A DNA stretch of 64,000 bases. It comes from Avoscillospira_A sp052117125 (GTDB lineage Bacteria; Bacillota; Clostridia; Oscillospirales; Oscillospiraceae). The notes under the pieces are model-generated. The model worked only from the letters and a program-made list of their open reading frames with translations. It ran no database searches and had not been told where the DNA came from. Of this stretch, positions 25,508 to 32,190 are shown piece by piece. Made by a program: the position numbers and the translations under genes. Location of the stretch: positions 124,001 to 188,000 of the forward strand of contig NZ_JBQKJT010000003.1 of assembly GCF_052117125.1 (NCBI RefSeq), written 5' to 3'. Numbering within the stretch: the first letter of the stretch is position 1; each line of letters begins with the position of its first letter.

Positions 25508-26149
25508 TTACACGCCGGCCAGCTCCTTGGCCTTCTGAGCGGCGGAAGCGGCATCCTCGGTGTAAGCGTCGGCGCCGATCTCGTCAGCGAAAGCCTGGGT
25601 GATGGGGGCGCCGCCGACCATGACCTTGATGTTGCTGCGGAAGGGAGCGGCGTTCAGAGCGGCCACGGTCTCCTTCAGAGAGGGCATGGTGGTGGTCAGC
25701 AGGGCGGAGCAAGCCACGATCTTGGTGTCGGGGTTGGCCTCGACCATCTCCACGAACTTCTCCTTGGGTACGTCAACGCCCAGGTCGATGATCTCGAAGC
25801 CGGCGGACTCCATCATCATGGCCACCAGGTTCTTGCCGATGTCGTGCAGGTCACCGGCGACGGTGCCAATGATGATCTTACCGGCAGCGCTGGTCTCGCC
25901 GGAGGCCAGATGGGGCTTCAGAACGTCCACGCCCTTCTTCATGGCGCGGGCGGCAACCAGCATCTCAGGAACGAAGATCTCGCCGGCCTTGAACTTGGCG
26001 CCGACGGAATCCATGGCAGCGATCATGCCCTCATTCAGGATGGCGGTGGGATCGCAGCCGGCGTCGAGAGCCTCCTGCACAGCGGTGGGAACCTTCTTAG
26101 CCTTACCAGCCTCAACAGCGGCAAATACTTCCTGAATCTTCTCGTTCAT
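25508..26149 (-). CDS. Corrinoid (cobalamin-binding) protein of a methyltransferase system
   Basis: The 213-residue methyl carrier belongs to the MtaC/MtbC/MttC-type family. An N-terminal helical cap domain (~1-85) precedes the B12-binding Rossmann domain with the base-off/His-on motif D100-x-H102-xx-G105 in AGDLHDIGKNL, followed by SALLTTTMPSL and VMVGGAPITQAFADEIGADA. It cycles between Co(I) and methyl-Co(III), receiving a methyl group from a methyltransferase I and passing it to the partner encoded just upstream. It is second in a two-gene minus-strand operon, 55 bases after the MeTr gene, with a consensus AGGAGG. Confidence 0.95.
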   Translation of the reverse strand: MNEKIQEVFAAVEAGKAKKVPTAVQEALDAGCDPTAILNEGMIAAMDSVGAKFKAGEIFVPEMLVAARAMKKGVDVLKPHLASGETSAAGKIIIGTVAGDLHDIGKNLVAMMMESAGFEIIDLGVDVPKEKFVEMVEANPDTKIVACSALLTTTMPSLKETVAALNAAPFRSNIKVMVGGAPITQAFADEIGADAYTEDAASAAQKAKELAGV

Positions 26150-26204
26150 GGAAAAAACCTCCTAAAAATAAATTCAAAAATAGTTTTGGTTTACGGGCAA
26201 TGGA

Positions 26205-27056
26205 TTACAGCAGGCCCTGTCTGTGGGCGGCGATGTAATTCATGCAGTCTTCATCCTGCTCGGTCAGCAGCTCCGTGGCGTACATCAGACCTACCATGTC
26301 CTTGTTGGTGGGGTCCACGATGGCGCTGTCCATACCGGCCTGCATGGCCAGGGCCATAAAGGCCATATTCAGCGGCTTGCGGAAGCCGGGGAAACCAAAG
26401 GAGATGTTGCTCAGACCACTGGTGATGTGGATGTCGGGATACTGGGCCTTGATGCGGCGGCAGCACTCGGAGAACAGGGTAAAGGCGGCCTGGTTGGTGG
26501 CGGCAGCCTCCACCAGGGGATCGATGTACAGACGGTTGGGAGCGATGCCGTACTCCTTGGCCTTGGCCATGATCTTCTCAAACACGGCCATGCGGTCCTC
26601 CACGCTCTGGGGAATGCCGCTCTCGCACAGCAGGGCAATGCAGCCCCAGTCGGTATCGGCAATGGCGGGGAAGACGATGTCGGTCTTCACGCGGCCCTGC
26701 TCATCCTTCTCCATGGAGACGGAGTTGACGATACCGGTGCGCTTGCAGAACTTGAAGGCTTCGGCACAGACGGCGGCGCTGGGGCTGTCGACGGCGATGG
26801 CCACATTCTCCAGTTCGTCGGGAATGACGGACTCCACTTCCTCGATCATCCACTTCAGGGTCTCCACCTCGACGGCGGGATCGGTGGATGCGCAGACGTC
26901 GATGTACAGGGGCACGGGCTCCTCGAAATAATCCTCGTCCTGGGCGGCTTTGATCTGCGCCTTGGCGCGCTCACGAATGAATTCGGCATCGCGCTCGGCG
27001 ATGGCCTTGGCCACTACAGGAATGGCACCGTTGATCTTCTCACCAATGATAATCAA
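26205..27056 (-). CDS. Methyltetrahydrofolate:corrinoid methyltransferase (MeTr, MT II)
   Basis: The 283-residue protein is a pterin-binding (DHPS-like) TIM barrel. Recognisable segments are MIIIGEKINGAIP at the N-terminus, LYIDVCASTD near residue 50, VAIAVDSPSA near residue 87, GIVNSVSMEKDE, LYIDPLVEAAATNQ and HITSGLSNISFGFP. It transfers the methyl group between the corrinoid protein and tetrahydrofolate. Length matches acetogen MeTr and O-demethylase MT II (~265-290). First gene of the MeTr-corrinoid protein operon, divergent from a PucR-type regulator, so its expression is probably induced by the methyl donor. Confidence 0.94.
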   Translation of the reverse strand: MIIIGEKINGAIPVVAKAIAERDAEFIRERAKAQIKAAQDEDYFEEPVPLYIDVCASTDPAVEVETLKWMIEEVESVIPDELENVAIAVDSPSAAVCAEAFKFCKRTGIVNSVSMEKDEQGRVKTDIVFPAIADTDWGCIALLCESGIPQSVEDRMAVFEKIMAKAKEYGIAPNRLYIDPLVEAAATNQAAFTLFSECCRRIKAQYPDIHITSGLSNISFGFPGFRKPLNMAFMALAMQAGMDSAIVDPTNKDMVGLMYATELLTEQDEDCMNYIAAHRQGLL

Positions 27057-27122
27057 TGAAAAGCGACCTCCTCATTTTGTGCATATTGCTGAAAAACACA
27101 ATGTTTTTTCTACGATATTGGT

Positions 27123-27151
27123 ATTATATCTCAAATTTCCATGGTTTTAAA
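27123..27151 (-). promoter_or_regulatory. Promoter of the MeTr-corrinoid protein operon
   Basis: On the minus strand TTTAAA and a perfect TATAAT are spaced by 17 bases. It is back to back with the regulator's promoter; the -35 ends lie 12 bases apart. Confidence 0.6.
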
Positions 27152-27163
27152 TCCAGCAACCTA

Positions 27164-27193
27164 TTGACAAATCATCATGATTTTTCCTACAAT
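27164..27193 (+). promoter_or_regulatory. Promoter of the pucR-type gene with embedded palindrome
   Basis: TTGACA and TACAAT are spaced by 18 bases. A perfect 15-base palindrome, AAATCAT-C-ATGATTT (27169-27183), sits between them and would be a good operator for autoregulation. Confidence 0.65.
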
Positions 27194-27268
27194 ATGTATG
27201 ATGGAAAAAAGGAAAACTTTAGTATCGTATTTTGATGCGATGATCGTATGATTTGGGAGGTTATCACC

Positions 27269-28828
27269 ATGAAACTCAGCCCCGCTCTGCTATGCCGGGA
27301 GCTCTCCAAGCTGTATCCCGTCTCCACCGACGGCCCCCTGTCTGTGGACCCGATTCTGGCCCGGCCCCAGCTGCTGGAACGGGGAGACAGTCCCGTCGAC
27401 GGCGCCCTCTGCGTGGCGCCGTCCGGGGAGGACTGGAGCGCCGCCGCCGACCGGGCGGGACTGGTGCTGACCGTGGGCAGCGGCACCCCACAGGGGCGGC
27501 AGGCCACGGTGGAGGCGCCCTCCACCGCCGCCGTGTACAACGCCATCCAGGCGGTCTTTGATCGCTATGACGGCTGGTACAGCGACCTCACCGACTCCCG
27601 GCTCCAGGGCCAGTCCATCCAGACGCTGCTGGAGCTGAGTCACAATCTGTTGGGGAAGCCTCTGGTGGTCATCGGCATGGATTTTTCGGTGATCGCTTCG
27701 GTAGAAGGCGAATCCCACGGCATGGCCCGGGGTATGTTCGGCGCCACAGAGGACACCTACGACGTACTGACCACGTTGAAGCATAACGGAAAATATGAAG
27801 CCGTGCGGCAGCTGGACGGCTGGTTCTACTTCTATTCCGAAGAAGAGATGGGCAGCTGCATGTGTGTCAACATCAAAAAATACGGACAGACCACTTACCG
27901 GTTGATTATGTTCGACACGGAGGAGCAGCAGGACCCGGCATACGGCTTCCTGCTGGAACATCTGGCGGCTATGGTGGAACATGCCCTGCTCCACAACACA
28001 GCCCCCGTATCCGGCGGAAGCCATACCATCCGCACCATCCTCCACACAGCCATCAGCGACCGGACAGCAGACTATGTGACCATCAGCCAGCGGCTGGACG
28101 GCTGCGGCTGGCACAGCAGCCATGAATACCTGTGTATCGTGTTGCAGCTGTCCTATCTGGACCAGAAAAACCTGACCATCCACGCCATTTGCAGTTACAT
28201 AGAAAACATTCTTTCCGGTTCCTGTGCGTTCCAATATAAAGACGATATTGTGGTGTTTGTGGATTTGACCCTGTCCTCCATGAGCCAGATGGATATCTCA
28301 TCCCGTTTGAGCTGCTTTGTCCGTGACAGCCTGCTGAAAGCCGGTTACAGCCGGGTACTTTTAGGCCACTTCAATTTCCGCCGCCAGTACGATCAGGCTT
28401 CCATTGCCTTGGAGGTGGGCACCCGGCGGAATCCATCCTTCTGGATACACCGGTTCAACGATATCGCCTTTGACTACATCCTGGAACAGGCCACCCGGAA
28501 GCTGCCGGGCTATATGCTGAGCCATGAGCGGCTTCTGCGGCTCCGGTACAGCGACGAAGAAAACGGCACAGAGTACCTGCGTACTCTGCGCCTGTATCTG
28601 GACAATCATTTGAACGCGGTGCAGACAGCCCGGGAGCTGTTCATCCACCGCAGTACTTTCCTCTACCGTCTGGAACGCATCAAGGCGGTGCTGGGCACTG
28701 ATCTGACCGACCCGGACGAAATCCTCTATCTGATGCTGTCCTTCCGGCTCATGGAGCGGGAGACGCCGGCGGACCTGTCGCGGCCCGCCGGACAGCCAAG
28801 CAGTCAGAACAGGAAACAGCCGGTATAG
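27269..28828 (+). CDS. PucR-family transcriptional regulator
   Basis: The 519-residue protein ends with the PucR/CdaR-type helix-turn-helix: TLRLYLDNHLNAVQTARELF followed by IHRSTFLYRLERIKAVLG (~440-500). The N-terminal ~400 residues form a sensor region without a family I can name; they contain SHNLLGKPLVVIGMDFSVIA (~125-145), reminiscent of a PAS/GAF-like fold. Such proteins usually activate catabolic genes in response to a substrate. Divergence from the MeTr operon points to control of methyl metabolism. GGGAGG supports the ATG at 27269. Its 3' end overlaps the convergent DUF2284 gene by 25 bases. Confidence 0.87.
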   Translation: MKLSPALLCRELSKLYPVSTDGPLSVDPILARPQLLERGDSPVDGALCVAPSGEDWSAAADRAGLVLTVGSGTPQGRQATVEAPSTAAVYNAIQAVFDRYDGWYSDLTDSRLQGQSIQTLLELSHNLLGKPLVVIGMDFSVIASVEGESHGMARGMFGATEDTYDVLTTLKHNGKYEAVRQLDGWFYFYSEEEMGSCMCVNIKKYGQTTYRLIMFDTEEQQDPAYGFLLEHLAAMVEHALLHNTAPVSGGSHTIRTILHTAISDRTADYVTISQRLDGCGWHSSHEYLCIVLQLSYLDQKNLTIHAICSYIENILSGSCAFQYKDDIVVFVDLTLSSMSQMDISSRLSCFVRDSLLKAGYSRVLLGHFNFRRQYDQASIALEVGTRRNPSFWIHRFNDIAFDYILEQATRKLPGYMLSHERLLRLRYSDEENGTEYLRTLRLYLDNHLNAVQTARELFIHRSTFLYRLERIKAVLGTDLTDPDEILYLMLSFRLMERETPADLSRPAGQPSSQNRKQPV

Positions 28829-29337
28829 GCGATGGTGTTGGGGCCGTAGTTGTACTTGAGACCGCTGTCGGTGCAGACCTGACTCACCAGCAGGCCGTAG
28901 GCCTCCATGGACGAGAACGCCTTTTCGGGGAACCGGCAGGGGGCGTCGGGATAGGAACAGGTTTGACATTGGCGGCAGCTGCCCACGCCCAGGGGCATGA
29001 CGTTCCCCAGCTTCTCCCGTAAAATGGGCAGCAGCTTCTGTTGGTATTCTTTCTGACGGTCCTCCGTGTCCCGGATGGACTCATAATCCCAGCTGTCCTC
29101 CAGCTCTCCCACGGTTTGCACCACCAGGGTGTAACTGTAATGGGAGAGCTTTTCCGCGCATTCCTCCAGCGTACCGCAGGCCGGCGGACAGGACCAGCAC
29201 ACACCGTAACGATGGCAGGTGTTGGCGGCGCACATGTCCCGGACCTCCTGCATGGGTTTCAGAATGGCCGCGTCGGCCACGGCGGCGTGGGTGAATCCGG
29301 TCTCCAGGGCCAGGGCCACAAGGGCTTCGTTGTACAT
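28804..29337 (-). CDS. DUF2284 Cys-rich metal-binding protein
   Basis: The 177-residue protein has CAANTCHRYGVCWSCPPACG near residue 35 and CRQCQTCSYPDAPCRFP near residue 130, spacings expected of a metal or Fe-S binding protein of the DUF2284 family. Biochemical role unknown. Its ATG lies two bases after the stop of the corrinoid activator gene, and its ribosome binding site is inside that gene's last codons, so translation is coupled. This association suggests a helper role in electron delivery or corrinoid reduction, but that is inference. Confidence 0.88.
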   Translation of the reverse strand: MYNEALVALALETGFTHAAVADAAILKPMQEVRDMCAANTCHRYGVCWSCPPACGTLEECAEKLSHYSYTLVVQTVGELEDSWDYESIRDTEDRQKEYQQKLLPILREKLGNVMPLGVGSCRQCQTCSYPDAPCRFPEKAFSSMEAYGLLVSQVCTDSGLKYNYGPNTIAYTGCFLF

Positions 29338-29339
29338 AC

Positions 29340-30908
29340 TCAGTCCTCCTCGTCGCTGTCAAAGGATAGCTCGTCCACAAAAATATCCTGGAAGCGGGGG
29401 TCGTTGGCCAGCTCCAGAAATTCCACCTCACCGGCCAGACGGCTGGCCAGTTCAAACTGAAAGTCTTCCCGGACGGCCAGTTTGGCCCCTTCACCGGCGG
29501 CGTTGCCAACAGGAATGATCTTCTCTCGCAGAATCTTCGGCAGCAGACCGATGGCGCAGGCGCTGTCGGGGGACATATAGTTGCCGAAGGCGCCGGCAAT
29601 GAGGACCTGCTCAATGTCCCGGACGGCTATGCCCAGCCGGTCGCACAGCAGCCGAATCCCGGCGGCAATGGCGGCCTTGGCCAGCTGGACCTCCCGGATA
29701 TCCGACTGGGTCAGACAGACCGTGTCATTGAAATAATAGGCGGGCTTGCCGTCCGCCAGACCCAGGGCGGCGGGTCCGTCGGGGTCGAAGCGGCCCGTCT
29801 CGTCCACCACGCCCAGCTCCAACAGCACAGCCACGGCGTCCAGCAGGCCCGAACCGCAGATGCCCTGGGCCTCGCCGCCGCCCACGACGCTGTAATGGAT
29901 GGCGCCGTCGTCGCCGGTGAAGACATGGTCGATGGCGCCGTCGGCGCCCCGCATGCCAAAGCGGATTTTCGCGCCCTCAAAGGCGGGGCCTGCCGCCGTG
30001 GAGCAGGTGACGGACCGGCGGCGGTTGCCCAGGACCATTTCGCCGTTGGTGCCGATGTCGATCATCAGCGTCAGGGGGTCCCGGTGATCCCAGCCGCAGG
30101 CCAGCAGACAGCCCACCGTGTCCGCGCCCACAAACCCGGCAATGCAGGGCAGAATCCGCACCCGGCCGTCCGGGGCCATATGAAATCCCAGATCCTTGCC
30201 GGGTCGGACCTCTGCGGCCCGGTGCTGGGGCATATAGGGGGCCACCATCAGGGGGGCCGGAGAGTAGCCCAGCAGCAGATGGTGCATACAGGTGTTGCCC
30301 ACGGCGGAGATCAGGCGCACGTCCTCTCGGCGGCATTTCGCCGCATGGCAGAGGTTGCCCAGCATCTCGTCCAGGGCCTCCCGAATGGCTGTCGTCAGGG
30401 GTTCCACGCCGTGTTCCATGGCATAGCTGCCCCGGGCTACCACATCGGCACCGAATTGGGTCTGGGGGTTCAGGCGGCTGTCCACGGCCAACTGTCCGCC
30501 GGTGCGGCCGTCCAGCAGATAGCCCACCAGAGAGGTGGTGCCCACGTCGAAGGCTGCCATGGCGAAGAATTCGCCGTCCCCGGCGGCGGTGGTGTCGGCC
30601 ATGGAGATACCGCCGGTGAGGATGCGGTTTTCCCCATGGTGCGGGAAGACGGCAGATACGTCACCGCCTACCAGCAGCTGACAGGCGGGCAGCAGCTCAT
30701 CGCCGGGCACCGGACCACCGGCCATGGTCAGATGGTCCCGACCGGCGGTGATGCGCACCAGACACTTGCCGCAGGTGCCACGGCCGCCGCAGGGGGCATC
30801 GGGCTTCAGCCCGGCGGCAATGGCCGCCGCCAGTACCGTGGTCCCGGCGGTGACGGAGATGGAGACGGCGTCCTCGGGAAAGGTTACACAATACCGTTGC
30901 TCATCCAA
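29340..30908 (-). CDS. RACo-like reductive activator of corrinoid proteins (2Fe-2S + ASKHA domain)
   Basis: The ~522-residue protein should use ATP to reduce inactive Co(II) corrinoid back to Co(I). The N-terminal ferredoxin domain has Cys40-x5-Cys46-xx-Cys49 and Cys76 (CGGRGTCGKC...C), a plant-type [2Fe-2S] arrangement. A RACo middle region and the C-terminal ASKHA ATPase (DUF4445) follow, with AFDVGTTSLVGYLLDGRTGG, LMIDIGTNGEMVLGN and VLIAGAFGNYM. I choose a TTG start at 30908 with AAAGGAGG nine bases upstream; there is no ATG nearby in frame. It belongs with the nearby corrinoid protein and methyltransferases. Confidence 0.92.
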   Translation of the reverse strand: MDEQRYCVTFPEDAVSISVTAGTTVLAAAIAAGLKPDAPCGGRGTCGKCLVRITAGRDHLTMAGGPVPGDELLPACQLLVGGDVSAVFPHHGENRILTGGISMADTTAAGDGEFFAMAAFDVGTTSLVGYLLDGRTGGQLAVDSRLNPQTQFGADVVARGSYAMEHGVEPLTTAIREALDEMLGNLCHAAKCRREDVRLISAVGNTCMHHLLLGYSPAPLMVAPYMPQHRAAEVRPGKDLGFHMAPDGRVRILPCIAGFVGADTVGCLLACGWDHRDPLTLMIDIGTNGEMVLGNRRRSVTCSTAAGPAFEGAKIRFGMRGADGAIDHVFTGDDGAIHYSVVGGGEAQGICGSGLLDAVAVLLELGVVDETGRFDPDGPAALGLADGKPAYYFNDTVCLTQSDIREVQLAKAAIAAGIRLLCDRLGIAVRDIEQVLIAGAFGNYMSPDSACAIGLLPKILREKIIPVGNAAGEGAKLAVREDFQFELASRLAGEVEFLELANDPRFQDIFVDELSFDSDEED

Positions 30909-30956
30909 AATGGGATTCCTCCTTTGCAGGTTCAATGGCGTTGCTCTTTGACTACC

Positions 30957-30985
30957 ATTGTACTGCGGGAAACAGGAAGATGCAA
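30957..30985 (-). promoter_or_regulatory. Promoter of the activator-DUF2284 operon
   Basis: On the minus strand TTGCAT and TACAAT are spaced by 17 bases, giving a leader of about 45 bases. Confidence 0.6.
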
Positions 30986-31049
30986 CCATCATCCGTCGTT
31001 CAACGGGAGAGGTGCGCTGCAAAATATGTATAAACTTTCATGTTGCCTG

Positions 31050-31078
31050 TTGCGCCCGGCTGAAAAAAGCGGTACAAT
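31050..31078 (+). promoter_or_regulatory. Promoter of the UroD-family methyltransferase gene
   Basis: TTGCGC and TACAAT are spaced by 17 bases. The -10 matches that of the divergent activator promoter and of the pucR gene (all TACAAT). Confidence 0.55.
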
Positions 31079-31139
31079 GAAAAAGCTGCGGGGCAGTCAA
31101 TGCCCGGTGGAATTTACAGAGAAAGGCGGTTTTGATCCC

Positions 31140-32129
31140 ATGCTGAGCAAACGTCAAAACCTTTTGGAAACCCTTCGCGGCGGTAAGCCCGACCGCTATG
31201 TCAACCAGTTTGAAGCTTTTGCCATGGTAGGCAATCCCTTTGTTGCCACCAATCCCGCGCCCAAGCCCGGCCAGGAGATGGTGACCAACCTGTGGGGCGT
31301 CACCCGGTCCTGGCCCGAAGGCACCCCCGGCCCGTTCCCCATCCATGACGCGGAGCATACGGTGTGTAAGGACATCACCGAGTGGCGGGACTGTGTCAAG
31401 GCTCCCAGCGTGGAGTTCTCCGACGAGGCGTGGGCGCCCTTTGTGGAGGCGGCCAACCAGATCGACCGCAACGAATATTTTGTCACCGTCAGCATGATTC
31501 CCGGCATCTTTGAGCAGTGCCACTACCTCATGGGCATGGAGGACTGCCTGGTGAACTTCTACGAGGAGCCCGAGGCTATGCACGAGCTCATCGACTACCT
31601 GACCGAGTGGGAGCTGCGCTATGCCGAGCAGCTGGTTAAGCATCTGCATCCCGACGCTGTGTTCCACCACGACGACTGGGGCAGCCAGATTTCCACGTTC
31701 CTGTCTCCGGCCATGTTTGAGGAGTTCTACGCCCCCGCCTACAAGAAACTGTACGGGTATTACAAGGCCAACGGCGTGGAGGTTATCTGCCACCACTCCG
31801 ACTCCTACGCCGCCACGCTGGTGCCTGCCATGATCGACATGGGCATCGACATCTGGCAGGGCGTCATGCAGAGCAACAACATCCCCGAGCTGATCGAGAA
31901 GTACGGCGGCAAGATCACCTTCATGGGCGGCATCGACAGCGCCACCGTGGACTTCCCCGGTTGGACCCGTGAAATCGTCAACGAAAAGGTCCGGGAGGCC
32001 TGCGAGAAGTTCGGCACCAAGTTCTACATCCCCAACACCTCCCAGGGCGGCCCCATGAGCACCTTCCCCGGCGTCTACGAGGCTGTGACGGAGGAAATCG
32101 ACAAGATGAGCAAAGAACTGTTCGCCTGA
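31140..32129 (+). CDS. UroD-family corrinoid-dependent methyltransferase (candidate MT I)
   Basis: The 329-residue protein belongs to the uroporphyrinogen decarboxylase/MtaA-like superfamily. It starts MLSKRQNLLETLRGGKPDRY, typical of the methyltransferase branch and unlike true HemE. Other landmarks are HHDDWGSQ, EVICHHSDSYAATLVP, QGVMQSNNIPELIEKYGGKI and FMGGIDSATVDFPG. Histidines, acids and a Cys near residues 180-220 could be the zinc site, but I cannot assign ligands. It would take a methyl group from an unknown donor, plausibly an aryl methyl ether, and give it to the corrinoid protein. No hem genes are adjacent, which argues against haem synthesis. Confidence 0.87.
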   Translation: MLSKRQNLLETLRGGKPDRYVNQFEAFAMVGNPFVATNPAPKPGQEMVTNLWGVTRSWPEGTPGPFPIHDAEHTVCKDITEWRDCVKAPSVEFSDEAWAPFVEAANQIDRNEYFVTVSMIPGIFEQCHYLMGMEDCLVNFYEEPEAMHELIDYLTEWELRYAEQLVKHLHPDAVFHHDDWGSQISTFLSPAMFEEFYAPAYKKLYGYYKANGVEVICHHSDSYAATLVPAMIDMGIDIWQGVMQSNNIPELIEKYGGKITFMGGIDSATVDFPGWTREIVNEKVREACEKFGTKFYIPNTSQGGPMSTFPGVYEAVTEEIDKMSKELFA

Positions 32130-32154
32130 GTGCGGAACAGACCGTGACCCCACG

Positions 32155-32190
32155 CCGGGCGTACCGCATTACGCGGTGCGCCCGGTTTTT
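32155..32190 (+). terminator. Terminator after the UroD-family gene
   Basis: CCGGGCGTACCGC pairs with GCGGTGCGCCCGG (one G-U) around ATTAC and is followed by TTTTT. The stop codon of the convergent ATPase gene lies within it. Confidence 0.88.

Noticed and set aside
29895..31139. A very long plus-strand open frame antisense to the corrinoid activator, in frame with the UroD-family gene
   Set aside because: The frame is open because of high GC on the opposite strand of a real gene. The protein family begins at MLSKRQNLLETL (31140); the upstream part is low-complexity Gly/His-rich with no domain.
31140..32129. Reading this gene as hemE (uroporphyrinogen decarboxylase)
   Set aside because: The N-terminus and the corrinoid methyltransferase context fit the methyltransferase branch, and no haem genes are adjacent.
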